NCBI GenBank assembly: GCA_045654505.1
Contig: JAZONM010000007.1
Span: 62,001 to 126,000 of the forward strand
Origin: UBA11490 sp045654505
GTDB lineage: Bacteria; Bacillota; Clostridia; Christensenellales; UBA1242
DNA: 64,000 bases
Reading direction: 5' to 3'
Part shown: positions 32,975 to 41,397 of the stretch, one piece after another
How positions within the stretch are numbered: the stretch's first letter is position 1
Layout of the letters: each line of letters starts with the position of its first letter
Notes under the pieces: generated by a model
Databases searched by the model: none
The model's input: the letters and a program-made list of their open reading frames with translations, nothing else
Told to the model about the DNA's origin: nothing
Made by a program: the position numbers and the translations under genes

Positions 32975-34288
32975 TCAGTATTTATTGTTTATCTGCTCAA
33001 TCTTACGCACAATCCTGTCCAAGACTTTAGTGTTTTGTAATTCGTCACAACTCTCCACCATAACCCTTATCTTACTTTCAGTACCCGATGCACGCACTAA
33101 GATACGACCATCTCTTATCATGTTTTCACATTCATTTATTTCTTGTTTTAGCTCGTCTGCATTTATAATTCGTAATTTGTCGTACACAACAATATTCTTA
33201 TTGGCTTGTGGCATAAGTTCTACATGAGCAAGATTGGAAAAATTTCTTTTTTCCTCTTTTAATATATTTGCCAAAACAATAGCACACAAGACTCCATCTC
33301 CAGTATCAGAATATCTTCCAATTATAATATGTCCGCTCTGTTCGCCACCAATTTCAAGATTTTTATCCTTCATAAGTTCAATCACATATTTATCACCGAC
33401 ATCACTCGCATAAAAATCTATCCCCTCTTTTTTCAAAGCTTTGATTATACCCATATTGGTCTGAGTGGTACCGACGACACCATTATTTTTTAAAGAATTT
33501 TTCTTTTTAAAATAGCATCCCAATATATAAGTTATTATGTCACCGTCTACCAACTTTCCTTTTTCGTCTACAGCAATTACACGATCACTATCTCCGTCAA
33601 AAGCAAACCCAATATGACACTTGTATTTAACAACAGCTTCACTCAAACCCTCGGGATGCAGGGATCCACAATTGTCATTTATTTTAAGACCATTATTACT
33701 GCAATTTAACGCAACAACTTTAGCACCAAGTTCGCGGAAGAGCTTTGGCGCAATACTTCCACTCGCACCATTACTACAATCCAGTGCGATTTTTACACCA
33801 TTTAAAGATTTTGAAGAGTTTCTTAAAAAATTCACATATTGTCTTGTCATATATCTTTTTTGACAATAAGTCCCTACTTTTTTAAAGTTTGCTATATTAT
33901 TATGTATAAAATACTTTTCAATCAAATTTTCTTCTTGCACACCAATTTTATTGCCATTACAATCAAATATCTTTATTCCATTATACTCTGCCGGATTGTG
34001 AGATGCAGATATTACCACACCATAGTCAAACTTAAGTTTTTTTACAAGATAAGCAATTCCTGCAGTGGGTATCACTCCCACATCAATTATATTGCCTCCT
34101 CCCATTACCACACCACAGCTAAAAGATAGAGCAATCAAGTCACCACTTTTTCTAGTGTCTCTACCCAATACAATCTTCACATTTTCTTTTATATTTGACA
34201 ATGCATTTCCACATTTATAACACACTTCAAAATTGAGTTCTTTATTCACCTCTCCACGAATTCCGTCTGTTCCGAAATATATACTCAT
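32975..34288 (-). CDS. glmM: Phosphoglucosamine mutase
   Basis: 437 residues. Converts glucosamine-6-phosphate to glucosamine-1-phosphate for peptidoglycan precursor synthesis. Hallmarks: FGTDGIRGEVN, the phosphoserine loop VVISASHNPAEYNGIK, the metal-binding loop FAFDGDSDRVIAVD and the phosphate-binding ASGTESKIRVMVE. Length is typical. The start overlaps the stop of the stand-alone GlmU acetyltransferase-domain gene by 4 bases, tying two successive steps of UDP-GlcNAc synthesis. Confidence 0.95.
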   Translation of the reverse strand: MSIYFGTDGIRGEVNKELNFEVCYKCGNALSNIKENVKIVLGRDTRKSGDLIALSFSCGVVMGGGNIIDVGVIPTAGIAYLVKKLKFDYGVVISASHNPAEYNGIKIFDCNGNKIGVQEENLIEKYFIHNNIANFKKVGTYCQKRYMTRQYVNFLRNSSKSLNGVKIALDCSNGASGSIAPKLFRELGAKVVALNCSNNGLKINDNCGSLHPEGLSEAVVKYKCHIGFAFDGDSDRVIAVDEKGKLVDGDIITYILGCYFKKKNSLKNNGVVGTTQTNMGIIKALKKEGIDFYASDVGDKYVIELMKDKNLEIGGEQSGHIIIGRYSDTGDGVLCAIVLANILKEEKRNFSNLAHVELMPQANKNIVVYDKLRIINADELKQEINECENMIRDGRILVRASGTESKIRVMVESCDELQNTKVLDRIVRKIEQINNKY

Positions 34289-34824
34289 TTTATCTCCTTT
34301 AAATATTTAATTGCTCTATTTGGCTTTATCACTTCTCGACTTCTACCAATCACAAAATCATATTCATTAAGATTTTGAGTGACAGTTGTGCCCGCACATA
34401 TATAAACATTGTCAGGAATATTAAGAGGTGCTATCAAATTGCAATTACTACCTATGAAAACATTATTACCTATCACTATTTGATTTTTTTCTTTACCATT
34501 ATAATTTACAAAAACAACCCCACAGCCAATATTACACCCTTTGCCAATTTTTGCATCTCCTACATAAGTGAGATGTGCAATTTTTGTATTATCGCCCACG
34601 ACACTATTTTTTATCTCAACAAAATTGCCTATACGACAATTTTTGCCTATTTTGTTATTTGGTCGAAGATGAGCATTGGGTCCTATCTTTGTATTTTCAC
34701 CCACCACGCTATCAAAAATATGTGATGAGATTATTTCCGCTCCTTCTTCTATACGGCTATTCTCAATAATATTGATGCCTTTCAGCTTGCCTTTGACTAC
34801 ACTATTTTTTATAAATTTTTTCAT
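34285..34824 (-). CDS. Stand-alone GlmU-type acetyltransferase domain (left-handed beta helix)
   Basis: 179 residues made of hexapeptide repeats. It matches the C-terminal half of bacterial GlmU: AHLRPNNKIG, GNFVEIKNS, KIAHLTYVGDAKIGKGCNIG and FVNYNGKEKNQIVIGNNVFIG, with Arg54, Lys72, His84 (catalytic in GlmU), Tyr87 and the NY pair kept. The uridylyltransferase half is missing and no remnant lies upstream. It should acetylate glucosamine-1-phosphate from acetyl-CoA. It precedes glmM with a 4-base overlap. Start ATG 34824; no clear ribosome site, and ATG 34851 is an alternative. The uridylyl-transfer enzyme would have to be encoded elsewhere. Confidence 0.85.
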   Translation of the reverse strand: MKKFIKNSVVKGKLKGINIIENSRIEEGAEIISSHIFDSVVGENTKIGPNAHLRPNNKIGKNCRIGNFVEIKNSVVGDNTKIAHLTYVGDAKIGKGCNIGCGVVFVNYNGKEKNQIVIGNNVFIGSNCNLIAPLNIPDNVYICAGTTVTQNLNEYDFVIGRSREVIKPNRAIKYLKEIK

Positions 34825-34959
34825 AATTATTAGATATGAAACATAAAGCATTTATGTGCCTAATATCACTAATCCGAATCACACACAGACATATTTCTCA
34901 TTCACCACAACACATTCTAATTTTTCCTCAAACAACCATCTTCCTAGTCCAATGCACAG

Positions 34960-34984
34960 AAAAAAAGAGCGAGTATTTCGCTCC
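34960..34984 (-). terminator. Terminator after the alcohol dehydrogenase
   Basis: Stem GAGCGA/TCGCTC extended by flanking bases, followed by a T run on the minus strand, 11 bases after the stop codon. Confidence 0.8.
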
Positions 34985-34994
34985 TTAATTTTTT

Positions 34995-36173
34995 TTATAG
35001 ACATTTATTTAAGATATTTACAATATCTTTTTTCAAAACATGCTTTTTATTTACAATAATAGCACCATCGTTTTGAGCTGTTTTCACAATCTTTTCCAAA
35101 TCTTCTTGCTTTACACCATATTCAGAAAGTTTTAGCGGCATGCCAGTAAGTTTATTGATTTCTTTAAGCAAATTTTCCAAGTAAGCAATCGCCTTATCAC
35201 ATCTATTTTCTCTTGAAGTTGTGGCATAGATATTGTCACCACAAAGATGCAACAACAGGTCTCCGTACCTATCTCCCACCTTGTCTTTATTGTATTTCAT
35301 GCACTCTACAAGAAGCACCGCCATTGCATTTCCATGCGGAACTCCACATACACCACCGCAAGCATGACCTATTGCGTGCACAACCCCCACCATCGCATTT
35401 GAGAACGCAATTCCGGCAAGAGTAGAAGCTAATGCAAGATTGTATCTGCCTTCCATATCATTAGGATTTTTTAGTACATTTAGTAGATTTTGAGATATCA
35501 ATTTTACTGCGGATACTGCATAGACATCACTTATAGGATTTTTTTGAAGCGAGGTATACGCCTCAATTGCATGCACCATAGCATCCATTGATGTCGAAGC
35601 AGTAAGTTTTGGAGGAAGCGTAGCAGTCATTCGCACATCCACAACCGCAACATCTGGAAGCAATTCGCTAGAAATAAACTCCATCTTTACATTATTTGCG
35701 TGATTTTTAATAACCGCAACTGAAGTACACTCACTACCAGTACCACAAGTGGTAGGCACAACAATGAAAGGGATATGTCGTCCTTTCTTTATATTTTCAT
35801 TGCCCATAAGTTTCATTATGTCATTTTTACCTTGACTAAGAGACATGCGCACACCCTTAGCAGTATCAATAACCGAACCGCCACCAAGCGCGATAATGCC
35901 ATCACATTTGGAGTTTTTGTAGAAATTGATAATCTCCTTAATTGTCTCTGTTGACGAATCGGCAGGAATATTGGTGTAGACATTTTTTATGCCTACCTTT
36001 TTCAAGATTTTAATCACCTTTTCCACTGTACCTATTTTCTTAAGCCCTTCATCACTAAGCAAAAGAGGGTTTTTACAGCCTAGAAAATCCAATTCGTAAG
36101 CAATGTTTTCAATCGCATTGTCTCCACAAAGAATCTTCACACTATTCACAAACTCAAAATAATTATTTGCCAT
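34995..36173 (-). CDS. Iron-containing alcohol dehydrogenase
   Basis: 392 residues, group III (Fe-dependent) NAD(P)-linked alcohol dehydrogenase. The nucleotide site is GGGSVIDTAKGVRMSL; metal ligands lie in TASTSMDAMVHAIEAYTS and VHAIGHACGGVCGVPHGNAMAVLL. It reduces aldehydes such as acetaldehyde or butyraldehyde, which would regenerate NAD in fermentation; exact substrate is not shown. ATG 36173 with AAGGAG upstream is chosen over 36206. Its 5' end overlaps the SCP2-like gene by 11 bases. Terminator follows. Confidence 0.92.
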   Translation of the reverse strand: MANNYFEFVNSVKILCGDNAIENIAYELDFLGCKNPLLLSDEGLKKIGTVEKVIKILKKVGIKNVYTNIPADSSTETIKEIINFYKNSKCDGIIALGGGSVIDTAKGVRMSLSQGKNDIMKLMGNENIKKGRHIPFIVVPTTCGTGSECTSVAVIKNHANNVKMEFISSELLPDVAVVDVRMTATLPPKLTASTSMDAMVHAIEAYTSLQKNPISDVYAVSAVKLISQNLLNVLKNPNDMEGRYNLALASTLAGIAFSNAMVGVVHAIGHACGGVCGVPHGNAMAVLLVECMKYNKDKVGDRYGDLLLHLCGDNIYATTSRENRCDKAIAYLENLLKEINKLTGMPLKLSEYGVKQEDLEKIVKTAQNDGAIIVNKKHVLKKDIVNILNKCL

Positions 36174-36657
36174 GTTTTTTCTCCTTTTTAGGTTTGTTAC
36201 ACCCAAACAACAACCATAGATATATTTTCAAACTTGAGACGTTTTTCTTCTTCCTATTGATGGCTTTTGTATACCATTTTGGGAAAAGATAATCTTCAGT
36301 TCGTTCCATAATCCTCACCAAAACAAGGGCGTCATTTATATTGCCTTTCAATACTATTGAATGCATGGAAAAAGCCTCGGCAATGTTCATTCTGCCCAGC
36401 AGAACTTTTTTTGCGACTTTAAGATTTTTGAAAAGAATCTCAATATCGCAATCCTCCACCTTTGTTTTGTATACACGATTGTCTTTTACAACAAATCGGG
36501 CATAATCACTATGTGGAAAGATGCCAAGTTTTACCTTATATCCATCTCCTAGCACTCCAAGTTCTTCTTTTATTTCATTATCATATTTTGCGACACCGCT
36601 CATTCCTTTAATCAAAATGTTGAAAATAAGTCGGCACAATACACTCTTCTTTTTCAT
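36163..36657 (-). CDS. SCP2-like sterol-carrier-domain protein
   Basis: 164 residues. The middle (VEDCDIEILFKNLKVAKKVLLGRMNIAEAFSMHSIVLKGNI) resembles SCP-2/MlaA-type lipid-binding domains; the N-terminus has a hydrophobic stretch and the C-terminus is basic and could sit at the membrane. Similarity is moderate. It overlaps the alcohol dehydrogenase start by 11 bases, so the two are translationally coupled. A link between lipid binding and alcohol dehydrogenase is suggestive but unproven. Confidence 0.6.
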   Translation of the reverse strand: MKKKSVLCRLIFNILIKGMSGVAKYDNEIKEELGVLGDGYKVKLGIFPHSDYARFVVKDNRVYKTKVEDCDIEILFKNLKVAKKVLLGRMNIAEAFSMHSIVLKGNINDALVLVRIMERTEDYLFPKWYTKAINRKKKNVSSLKIYLWLLFGCNKPKKEKKHGK

Positions 36658-36772
36658 AATTCACCTATTTAAATTATACCTATTTAATTTTGTTTTCACA
36701 AATGGAAATAATCATTTTGTTTTTTTATTTTTTTAATTTATAATTAAAACAATAATCATTAGGAGAATTGTT

Positions 36773-37489
36773 ATGTTGCTTCCTATCATATCATTATCTG
36801 TATGCGTACTTGCTACAGTCGTTTTTATCCTAGTTTCTCTTCTAAAAGGCGGAAAGTGGGGACTTATTACAAAAATATTTGCATCTCTTTGTTTTGTAGT
36901 AGCAGGTCTTCTTGCAGTACTAAATATGTACGAGACTTTCGACCCTAATACTGCTAACAGTCCTACTTGGGCATGGTTTGTATTCACTGGTCTTGTTATG
37001 GGATTGGTGGGCGATATATTTATGGACCTTAAAGAAAAAGAATTGCCTGCACATGATGTTTTCCTTAATACAGGAATGCTAAGCTTTGGTATTGGCCACT
37101 TCATGTATTTCGCAGGTCTTACTCTTTGTGTGACTCTTAGATGCCATTTCCTTATCCCTACCGCAATCGCTATTGTGATTGGCGCCGTAATTACATTACT
37201 TATCTTCTTGAATGCAGGCTCTCTAGGTATCAAATGGGGTAAATTTAAATGGCAAAGCTTTACATACTCGCTAGTACTTACAATTATGTTTGTATATGCA
37301 GCAGCAATTGCAGTGCTTGACAAAACCATGTGGATGTTTGCTGTTGGTATGGCACTTTTCCTATTGTCAGATTTGATTTTAAGCCTTATCTATTTCGCTG
37401 GCAAAAAGACAAATACTATGCGCGCTCTAAACTGGAGTACTTATTATCTAGCCCAACAAACTCTTGTGTTGTTTATGTTTTTGATTTAA
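36773..37489 (+). CDS. YhhN/TMEM86 family membrane protein (second of two)
   Basis: 238 residues, about eight membrane helices with the YhhN acid motifs VMGLVGDIFMDL, FGIGHFMYFAG and FLLSDLILSL. It shares those motifs with the protein at 19897-20595, but overall identity looks low, so they are old paralogues. Possibly lysoplasmalogenase-like. GGAGA upstream of ATG 36773; terminator after. Both copies are solitary, well away from other lipid genes. Confidence 0.82.
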   Translation: MLLPIISLSVCVLATVVFILVSLLKGGKWGLITKIFASLCFVVAGLLAVLNMYETFDPNTANSPTWAWFVFTGLVMGLVGDIFMDLKEKELPAHDVFLNTGMLSFGIGHFMYFAGLTLCVTLRCHFLIPTAIAIVIGAVITLLIFLNAGSLGIKWGKFKWQSFTYSLVLTIMFVYAAAIAVLDKTMWMFAVGMALFLLSDLILSLIYFAGKKTNTMRALNWSTYYLAQQTLVLFMFLI

Positions 37490-37491
37490 AT

Positions 37492-37526
37492 AAAAAAAGT
37501 CTATCTTGATTGGTAGACTTTTTTAT
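37492..37526. terminator. Bidirectional terminator between YhhN-like and ATPase genes
   Basis: 10-bp stem AAAAAGTCTA/TAGACTTTTT with a loop of about 10 bases; serves converging genes. Confidence 0.85.
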
Positions 37527-37537
37527 TTTTAATACAT

Positions 37538-39712
37538 TTATTTTGCTGTTGTTTTTATATCGCACTCACCTGTCAAACAATTGGTATGTGGGTGTTTTTC
37601 TTCACAAGACTTACACCTGTTGTGCGGTTTAAAACACAACAATCTCATAGAATTGAGTATCGCAAGGATAGATACACCTACGTCTGCAAAAACAGCAATC
37701 CACAAATTTGTCAATCCCACAACACCGAGCACCATTGCAACTAATTTTACACCAAGGGCAAAAACAATATTTTGGATATATGTCGAATGTGTGGCTTTCG
37801 CTATTTTAAGAGACGAAACAAGGGATATTAGATTGCCATTCATAAGCACTATATCACCAATTTCCACCGCTATATCACTTCCGCCTCCCATCGCAACACC
37901 TATATCACAGGTACTAAGCACTGGAGCGTCATTGATTCCGTCACCGACATACATAATTTTTTTAGCATTTTTCTTTATCTCTTGTAATTTTTCCAGTTTT
38001 TCTTCAGGCATCAATTCTGCATACACTTTTGTAAAACCAAGTGAGTTTCCTACCCAATCGGCAATCTCTTTCTTATCACCTGTCAACATTACAATATTCT
38101 TGATTCCCATTTCTCTTAATTGACTGATGGCGTTTTTTGTTTCTTCTTTAATTGTGTCGCTTATTACAATATAACCGACATATTTTTGGTCAATAGCCAT
38201 ATACACTACACTGCCGGCACTTTCCACCTTCTCAATGACTATATTGTTTTCTTGTAAAAAACTTGCTCTTCCGCACAATACTTCTTTACCCTCGATTGTA
38301 GCTTTGATTCCTTTTCCCGCAATCTCCTCCAATGAGCCTATCTTGCTTTGAAAAATCTTACCCGAATACAAGTGCGAAACACTTTTTGCAATAGGGTGAT
38401 TACTACTGCTTTCCGCATAACAAAGAAATTTTACAAAACTTTCTTTACTTATATCTTTAGGACAAATTTCCTGAACCTTAAAGTCACCTTTGGTAAGAGT
38501 TCCTGTTTTGTCAAAGACTATGGTGTCTATTTCGTGAAGTGTATCCATAAAACTAGCACCTTTAATAAGCACGCCATACTTTGCACATCTTCCCACCCCA
38601 CTAAAGAATGCAAGCGGAACTGAAATAACAATTGCGCAAGGGCAAGACACAACAAGGAAAGTCAGCGAGCGATAAAGCCAAACTGCGTACTCACCTGTAA
38701 TAAAAGAAGGTATTAGAAATAATACAAGAGCACAGCCAAACACAGCAGGAGTATAAATACGTGCAAATTTTGTAATAAATTTTTCGGCTTTAGGCTTGTT
38801 GGCGCTAGCATCTTGCACCAATTGCAAAACTTTACTAATAGCAGAATTTTGATAAATCTTGGTGACCTTTACAGTAATCACGCTAGACATATTTATAGTG
38901 CCACTATACACCTTGCTTCCGATAGTCACGCGTTGTTGTTTGCTCTCACCAGTAAGCATAGAATTGTCTATAAAAGTGCTTCCATTCACTACCTTGCCAT
39001 CTGTCGGAATTTTCTCACCATTCTTAACAACAACCAAATCCCCAACTTTCAATTTTTCTGGACGTACTTGGTGTTCTTCTCCGCCTCTTATTACATTGGC
39101 ATACTCAGGTCTAAGAGTAAGCATCTTTTCTAGACTTTTTTTACTTTTTCCAAGGGCATAATCTTGAAAGGCCTCTCCTATTTTATAAAGCAACATAACC
39201 ATAATTGCTTCGGGATACTCTTGCAGCGCAAGTGCTCCAATGGTTGCAACCACCATCAATACATTCTCGTCAAATATTCCGCCCCTAATGAGTTTTTTTA
39301 CACATTTATAAACAACATCATATCCTACCGCAACGTAGCCCACACAATATAAGACTATCGACGCTATTTCATTTTTAATAACAAAACCCAAAATTAAAAA
39401 AACAAGGGCTAGAGCTGGAAAAATGAGCTTAAACCACCACCTCTTGTAAAGAGGCTCTTTTTCTTCTTTCTCCTCTTCCATTTCTTCCAGTTTTTGAATG
39501 TATACTTCACTTTCAAAAATATGAACGGTTTTTTCAAGGAATGCAATGAGTTCATCCTCACTCTTCCACTCATGTTCTGTCTCGATATATAGTTTTTTAT
39601 TTATAAAATCCAATGTACAGAGATCAATCTCGTCAAAAGTATTGAGTGCTTTTTCTATTTTCGCCGAGCATGCAGCGCAATCAAGGTCTTTTAGGTAATA
39701 TACTTTTTTCAT
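37538..39712 (-). CDS. Heavy-metal P1B-type ATPase (Cd/Zn/Pb exporter-like)
   Basis: 724 residues. N-terminal HMA domain with DCAACSAK; about eight membrane helices; TGES loop MLTGESKQ; CPC metal-binding motif VVSCPCAIVISVPLAF; phosphorylation site FDKTGTLTKG; hinge VGDGINDAPVL. The CPC motif plus ArsR control indicate export of Cd, Zn or Pb. Unusually, the C-terminus after the last helix is Cys/His-rich (CFKPHNRCKSCEEKHPHTNC then CLTGEC), a possible extra metal-binding tail. The start is ATG 39712 with GGGAGAAG upstream, which overlaps the upstream ArsR gene stop region; frame starts at 39736 are less likely. Confidence 0.92.
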   Translation of the reverse strand: MKKVYYLKDLDCAACSAKIEKALNTFDEIDLCTLDFINKKLYIETEHEWKSEDELIAFLEKTVHIFESEVYIQKLEEMEEEKEEKEPLYKRWWFKLIFPALALVFLILGFVIKNEIASIVLYCVGYVAVGYDVVYKCVKKLIRGGIFDENVLMVVATIGALALQEYPEAIMVMLLYKIGEAFQDYALGKSKKSLEKMLTLRPEYANVIRGGEEHQVRPEKLKVGDLVVVKNGEKIPTDGKVVNGSTFIDNSMLTGESKQQRVTIGSKVYSGTINMSSVITVKVTKIYQNSAISKVLQLVQDASANKPKAEKFITKFARIYTPAVFGCALVLFLIPSFITGEYAVWLYRSLTFLVVSCPCAIVISVPLAFFSGVGRCAKYGVLIKGASFMDTLHEIDTIVFDKTGTLTKGDFKVQEICPKDISKESFVKFLCYAESSSNHPIAKSVSHLYSGKIFQSKIGSLEEIAGKGIKATIEGKEVLCGRASFLQENNIVIEKVESAGSVVYMAIDQKYVGYIVISDTIKEETKNAISQLREMGIKNIVMLTGDKKEIADWVGNSLGFTKVYAELMPEEKLEKLQEIKKNAKKIMYVGDGINDAPVLSTCDIGVAMGGGSDIAVEIGDIVLMNGNLISLVSSLKIAKATHSTYIQNIVFALGVKLVAMVLGVVGLTNLWIAVFADVGVSILAILNSMRLLCFKPHNRCKSCEEKHPHTNCLTGECDIKTTAK

Positions 39713-39713
39713 A

Positions 39714-40013
39714 CTACTTCTCCCTCGCATGTGCAAGACAAAGTTTTACCACGTCCTCGACATGCTTGTCGCTCAAGGAGTAATACACCCTATTGCCTTC
39801 TTTTACATTATTCACAAGATTATATTTTTTTAGTAATATCAATTGATGAGATACCGCCGACTGAGTCATACCGATAGACTCCACCAATTGTCCCACATTT
39901 TTCTTTCCGTCCATAAGCTCGAAAACAATTTTTAGTCGTGTTTTATCTTTTAGTGCATTAAGTATGTCCAACATGTTTTGCATATCATTTTCACTTATAT
40001 TATACTTCTTCAT
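39714..40013 (-). CDS. ArsR/SmtB-family metal-responsive repressor
   Basis: 99-residue winged-helix repressor: LKDKTRLKIVFELMDGKKNV, recognition region MTQSAVSHQLILLKKYNLV and wing EGNRVYYSLSD. The C-terminal helix has DKHVEDVVKLCLAHA, where D, H and C/H could be metal ligands of the CzrA or CadC alpha-5 type. First gene of a two-gene operon with the P-type ATPase, whose start it adjoins. Binding sites are visible upstream (40034-40079), covering its own promoter. Confidence 0.93.
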   Translation of the reverse strand: MKKYNISENDMQNMLDILNALKDKTRLKIVFELMDGKKNVGQLVESIGMTQSAVSHQLILLKKYNLVNNVKEGNRVYYSLSDKHVEDVVKLCLAHAREK

Positions 40014-40033
40014 TTTTCCCTCTTTAAAATAAA

Positions 40034-40084
40034 CTATATGAATGTTTACTCATATAGTATATGAGCATTCATTCATATAGTCAA
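40034..40084 (-). promoter_or_regulatory. ArsR promoter with two tandem operators
   Basis: Minus strand promoter TTGACT (40079-40084), 17-base spacer, TATACT (40056-40061). Operator 1: CTATATGA (40034-40041) with perfect inverted partner TCATATAG (40050-40057). Operator 2: TATATGA (40058-40064) with TCATATA (40073-40079). Each pair of arms is separated by 8 bases and the centres lie 23 bases apart, two helical turns. The sites cover the -10 and the -35 to -10 spacer, consistent with repression released by metal. Confidence 0.9.
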
Positions 40085-40100
40085 CCATTTTTATAGTGTT

Positions 40101-41045
40101 TTATAAAACTTTATAGCCAATAAGTGTCACATTATTGACAAAAGACGTATTGATAGGGTCACACAATCGGGTAGACAAATACTTCTTGCTATCGTCTGGA
40201 AAAACAGATAGTGTGTGACTTTTGTTGTACTTGGCACATGCTACAAAATTGGCTCCTCCCGATATTCCTACCGAAAGACCTAATTCACGTCCGAGTTTTT
40301 GTGCCATAGCAATGGCATCATTGTCGTCCACTCCAATTATTTCGTCCACAATTTTCTCGTCATATAGTGCCGGTATTATATTATCACTAAGTCCTTGAAT
40401 TTCGTGATGGTCTTTAGAAGTGCCTGTGGAAAACAATGCGGCTCTACTTGGCTCAACCGTAATGATAGGTGTTTTGTATTGCTTTTTCATATAACCGCCC
40501 AATCCCATAAGCGTGCCCGAAGTCCCCACACCTGCAATCACACCTGAAATACTGGACAATTGGTTTTCGTTTAATTTACCCTCCACTTCTTTTGCCAATC
40601 TAATATAAGCTTTTACATTGGAAGGATTTTCAAATTGACGAGTAAGATACACTCCTTCCTTTTCCAGTTTTTTACATGTGGCAAAACCCTCTTCAAATGA
40701 TGACACAAGGATAAGTTTTGCTCCATACAGCCGAATAAGATTTTTTCTCTCTTCACTCATAAATTGGGGCATGCAGATTGTGACCTCATGCCCTAATTTT
40801 GCGCCCACGCCCGCAAATGCAATACCCATATTGCCACTTGTAGTCTCCGCAATTGGCTGACCGTTTTTTAATAATCCTTGTCTTTTTGCATCTTTTAGAA
40901 TTTGAAGCGCCACCCTATCTTTTATACTGCCTGTAAAATTGTACCACTCACATTTAAAATATGCGTGACGAATTTGTTTTTTGTATTTATAAGCAATATC
41001 CACCAGAGGTGTATTGCCAATTAGTTTTTCCAAGTCTTTTGTCAT
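40101..41045 (-). CDS. cysK: Cysteine synthase (O-acetylserine sulfhydrylase)
   Basis: 314 residues, PLP-dependent fold type II. Hallmarks: CEWYNFTGSIKDRVAL with the PLP lysine, TTSGNMGIAFAGVGAKLG for substrate-carboxylate binding, GVGTSGTLMGLGGYM for the PLP phosphate, and SVGISGGANFVACAKY near the C-terminus. Makes cysteine from O-acetylserine and sulfide. Slight departures from CysK (TTSGNMG instead of TSGNTG) leave a CBS or related beta-replacing enzyme possible. Upstream neighbour of the metal-resistance operon in the minus orientation but with its own upstream region. Confidence 0.9.
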   Translation of the reverse strand: MTKDLEKLIGNTPLVDIAYKYKKQIRHAYFKCEWYNFTGSIKDRVALQILKDAKRQGLLKNGQPIAETTSGNMGIAFAGVGAKLGHEVTICMPQFMSEERKNLIRLYGAKLILVSSFEEGFATCKKLEKEGVYLTRQFENPSNVKAYIRLAKEVEGKLNENQLSSISGVIAGVGTSGTLMGLGGYMKKQYKTPIITVEPSRAALFSTGTSKDHHEIQGLSDNIIPALYDEKIVDEIIGVDDNDAIAMAQKLGRELGLSVGISGGANFVACAKYNKSHTLSVFPDDSKKYLSTRLCDPINTSFVNNVTLIGYKVL

Positions 41046-41183
41046 TTTTCACCTCTTATTCTTTATATGTAATTTTTGCTTATTTTGATATATTTAGACT
41101 TGATAAAACCCAAAAATACATTGATTGTTGTTATGAAAACCGACACAAAGTCTAAATATTATTGTTTTTTAAAATAGATTACG

Positions 41184-41222
41184 AAAACAAAAAATAACCC
41201 ATACTAAATGTATGAGTTATTA
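41184..41222 (-). terminator. Terminator of the 991-residue surface protein gene
   Basis: Minus strand stem AATAACTCATAC/GTATGGGTTATT (one mismatch) with a TTTTTTG tail. It sits 168 bases past the stop codon and overlaps the possible start of the convergent small gene at 41212. Confidence 0.75.
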
Positions 41223-41397
41223 TAGTTATCACAATACAATAAAGAATAAAATCAAGAAAGGCATGCTAGTAGATAGTTTTGTAACCAACAATTACCACGG
41301 AATTTCTCCCGCACTCGTGCTTGTTTTTAGCGATGGAAAATCTTATCCTATTCGCCAATATCACTGGCAAGAGTATTTTGATCTTATTGCTAAATAG
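41212..41397 (+). CDS. Small protein, possible, 61 residues
   Basis: Frame of 61 codons; the part after residue 18 (MLVDSFVTNNYHGISPALVL and FSDGKSYPIRQYHWQEYF) reads like a compact real domain, and I start at ATG 41212 with ATG 41263 as alternative. The case is weak: neither start has a good ribosome site, the first lies within a terminator hairpin, and the end overlaps the opposing surface-protein gene by 8 bases. No family recognised with confidence. Confidence 0.4.
   Translation: MSYYSYHNTIKNKIKKGMLVDSFVTNNYHGISPALVLVFSDGKSYPIRQYHWQEYFDLIAK

Noticed and set aside
36733..37329. 198-residue minus-strand frame over the second YhhN gene
   Set aside because: Shadow of the plus-strand membrane-protein gene; no family likeness.
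37581..38123. 180-residue plus-strand frame over the P-type ATPase
   Set aside because: Shadow of the ATPase reading frame, no start signals.
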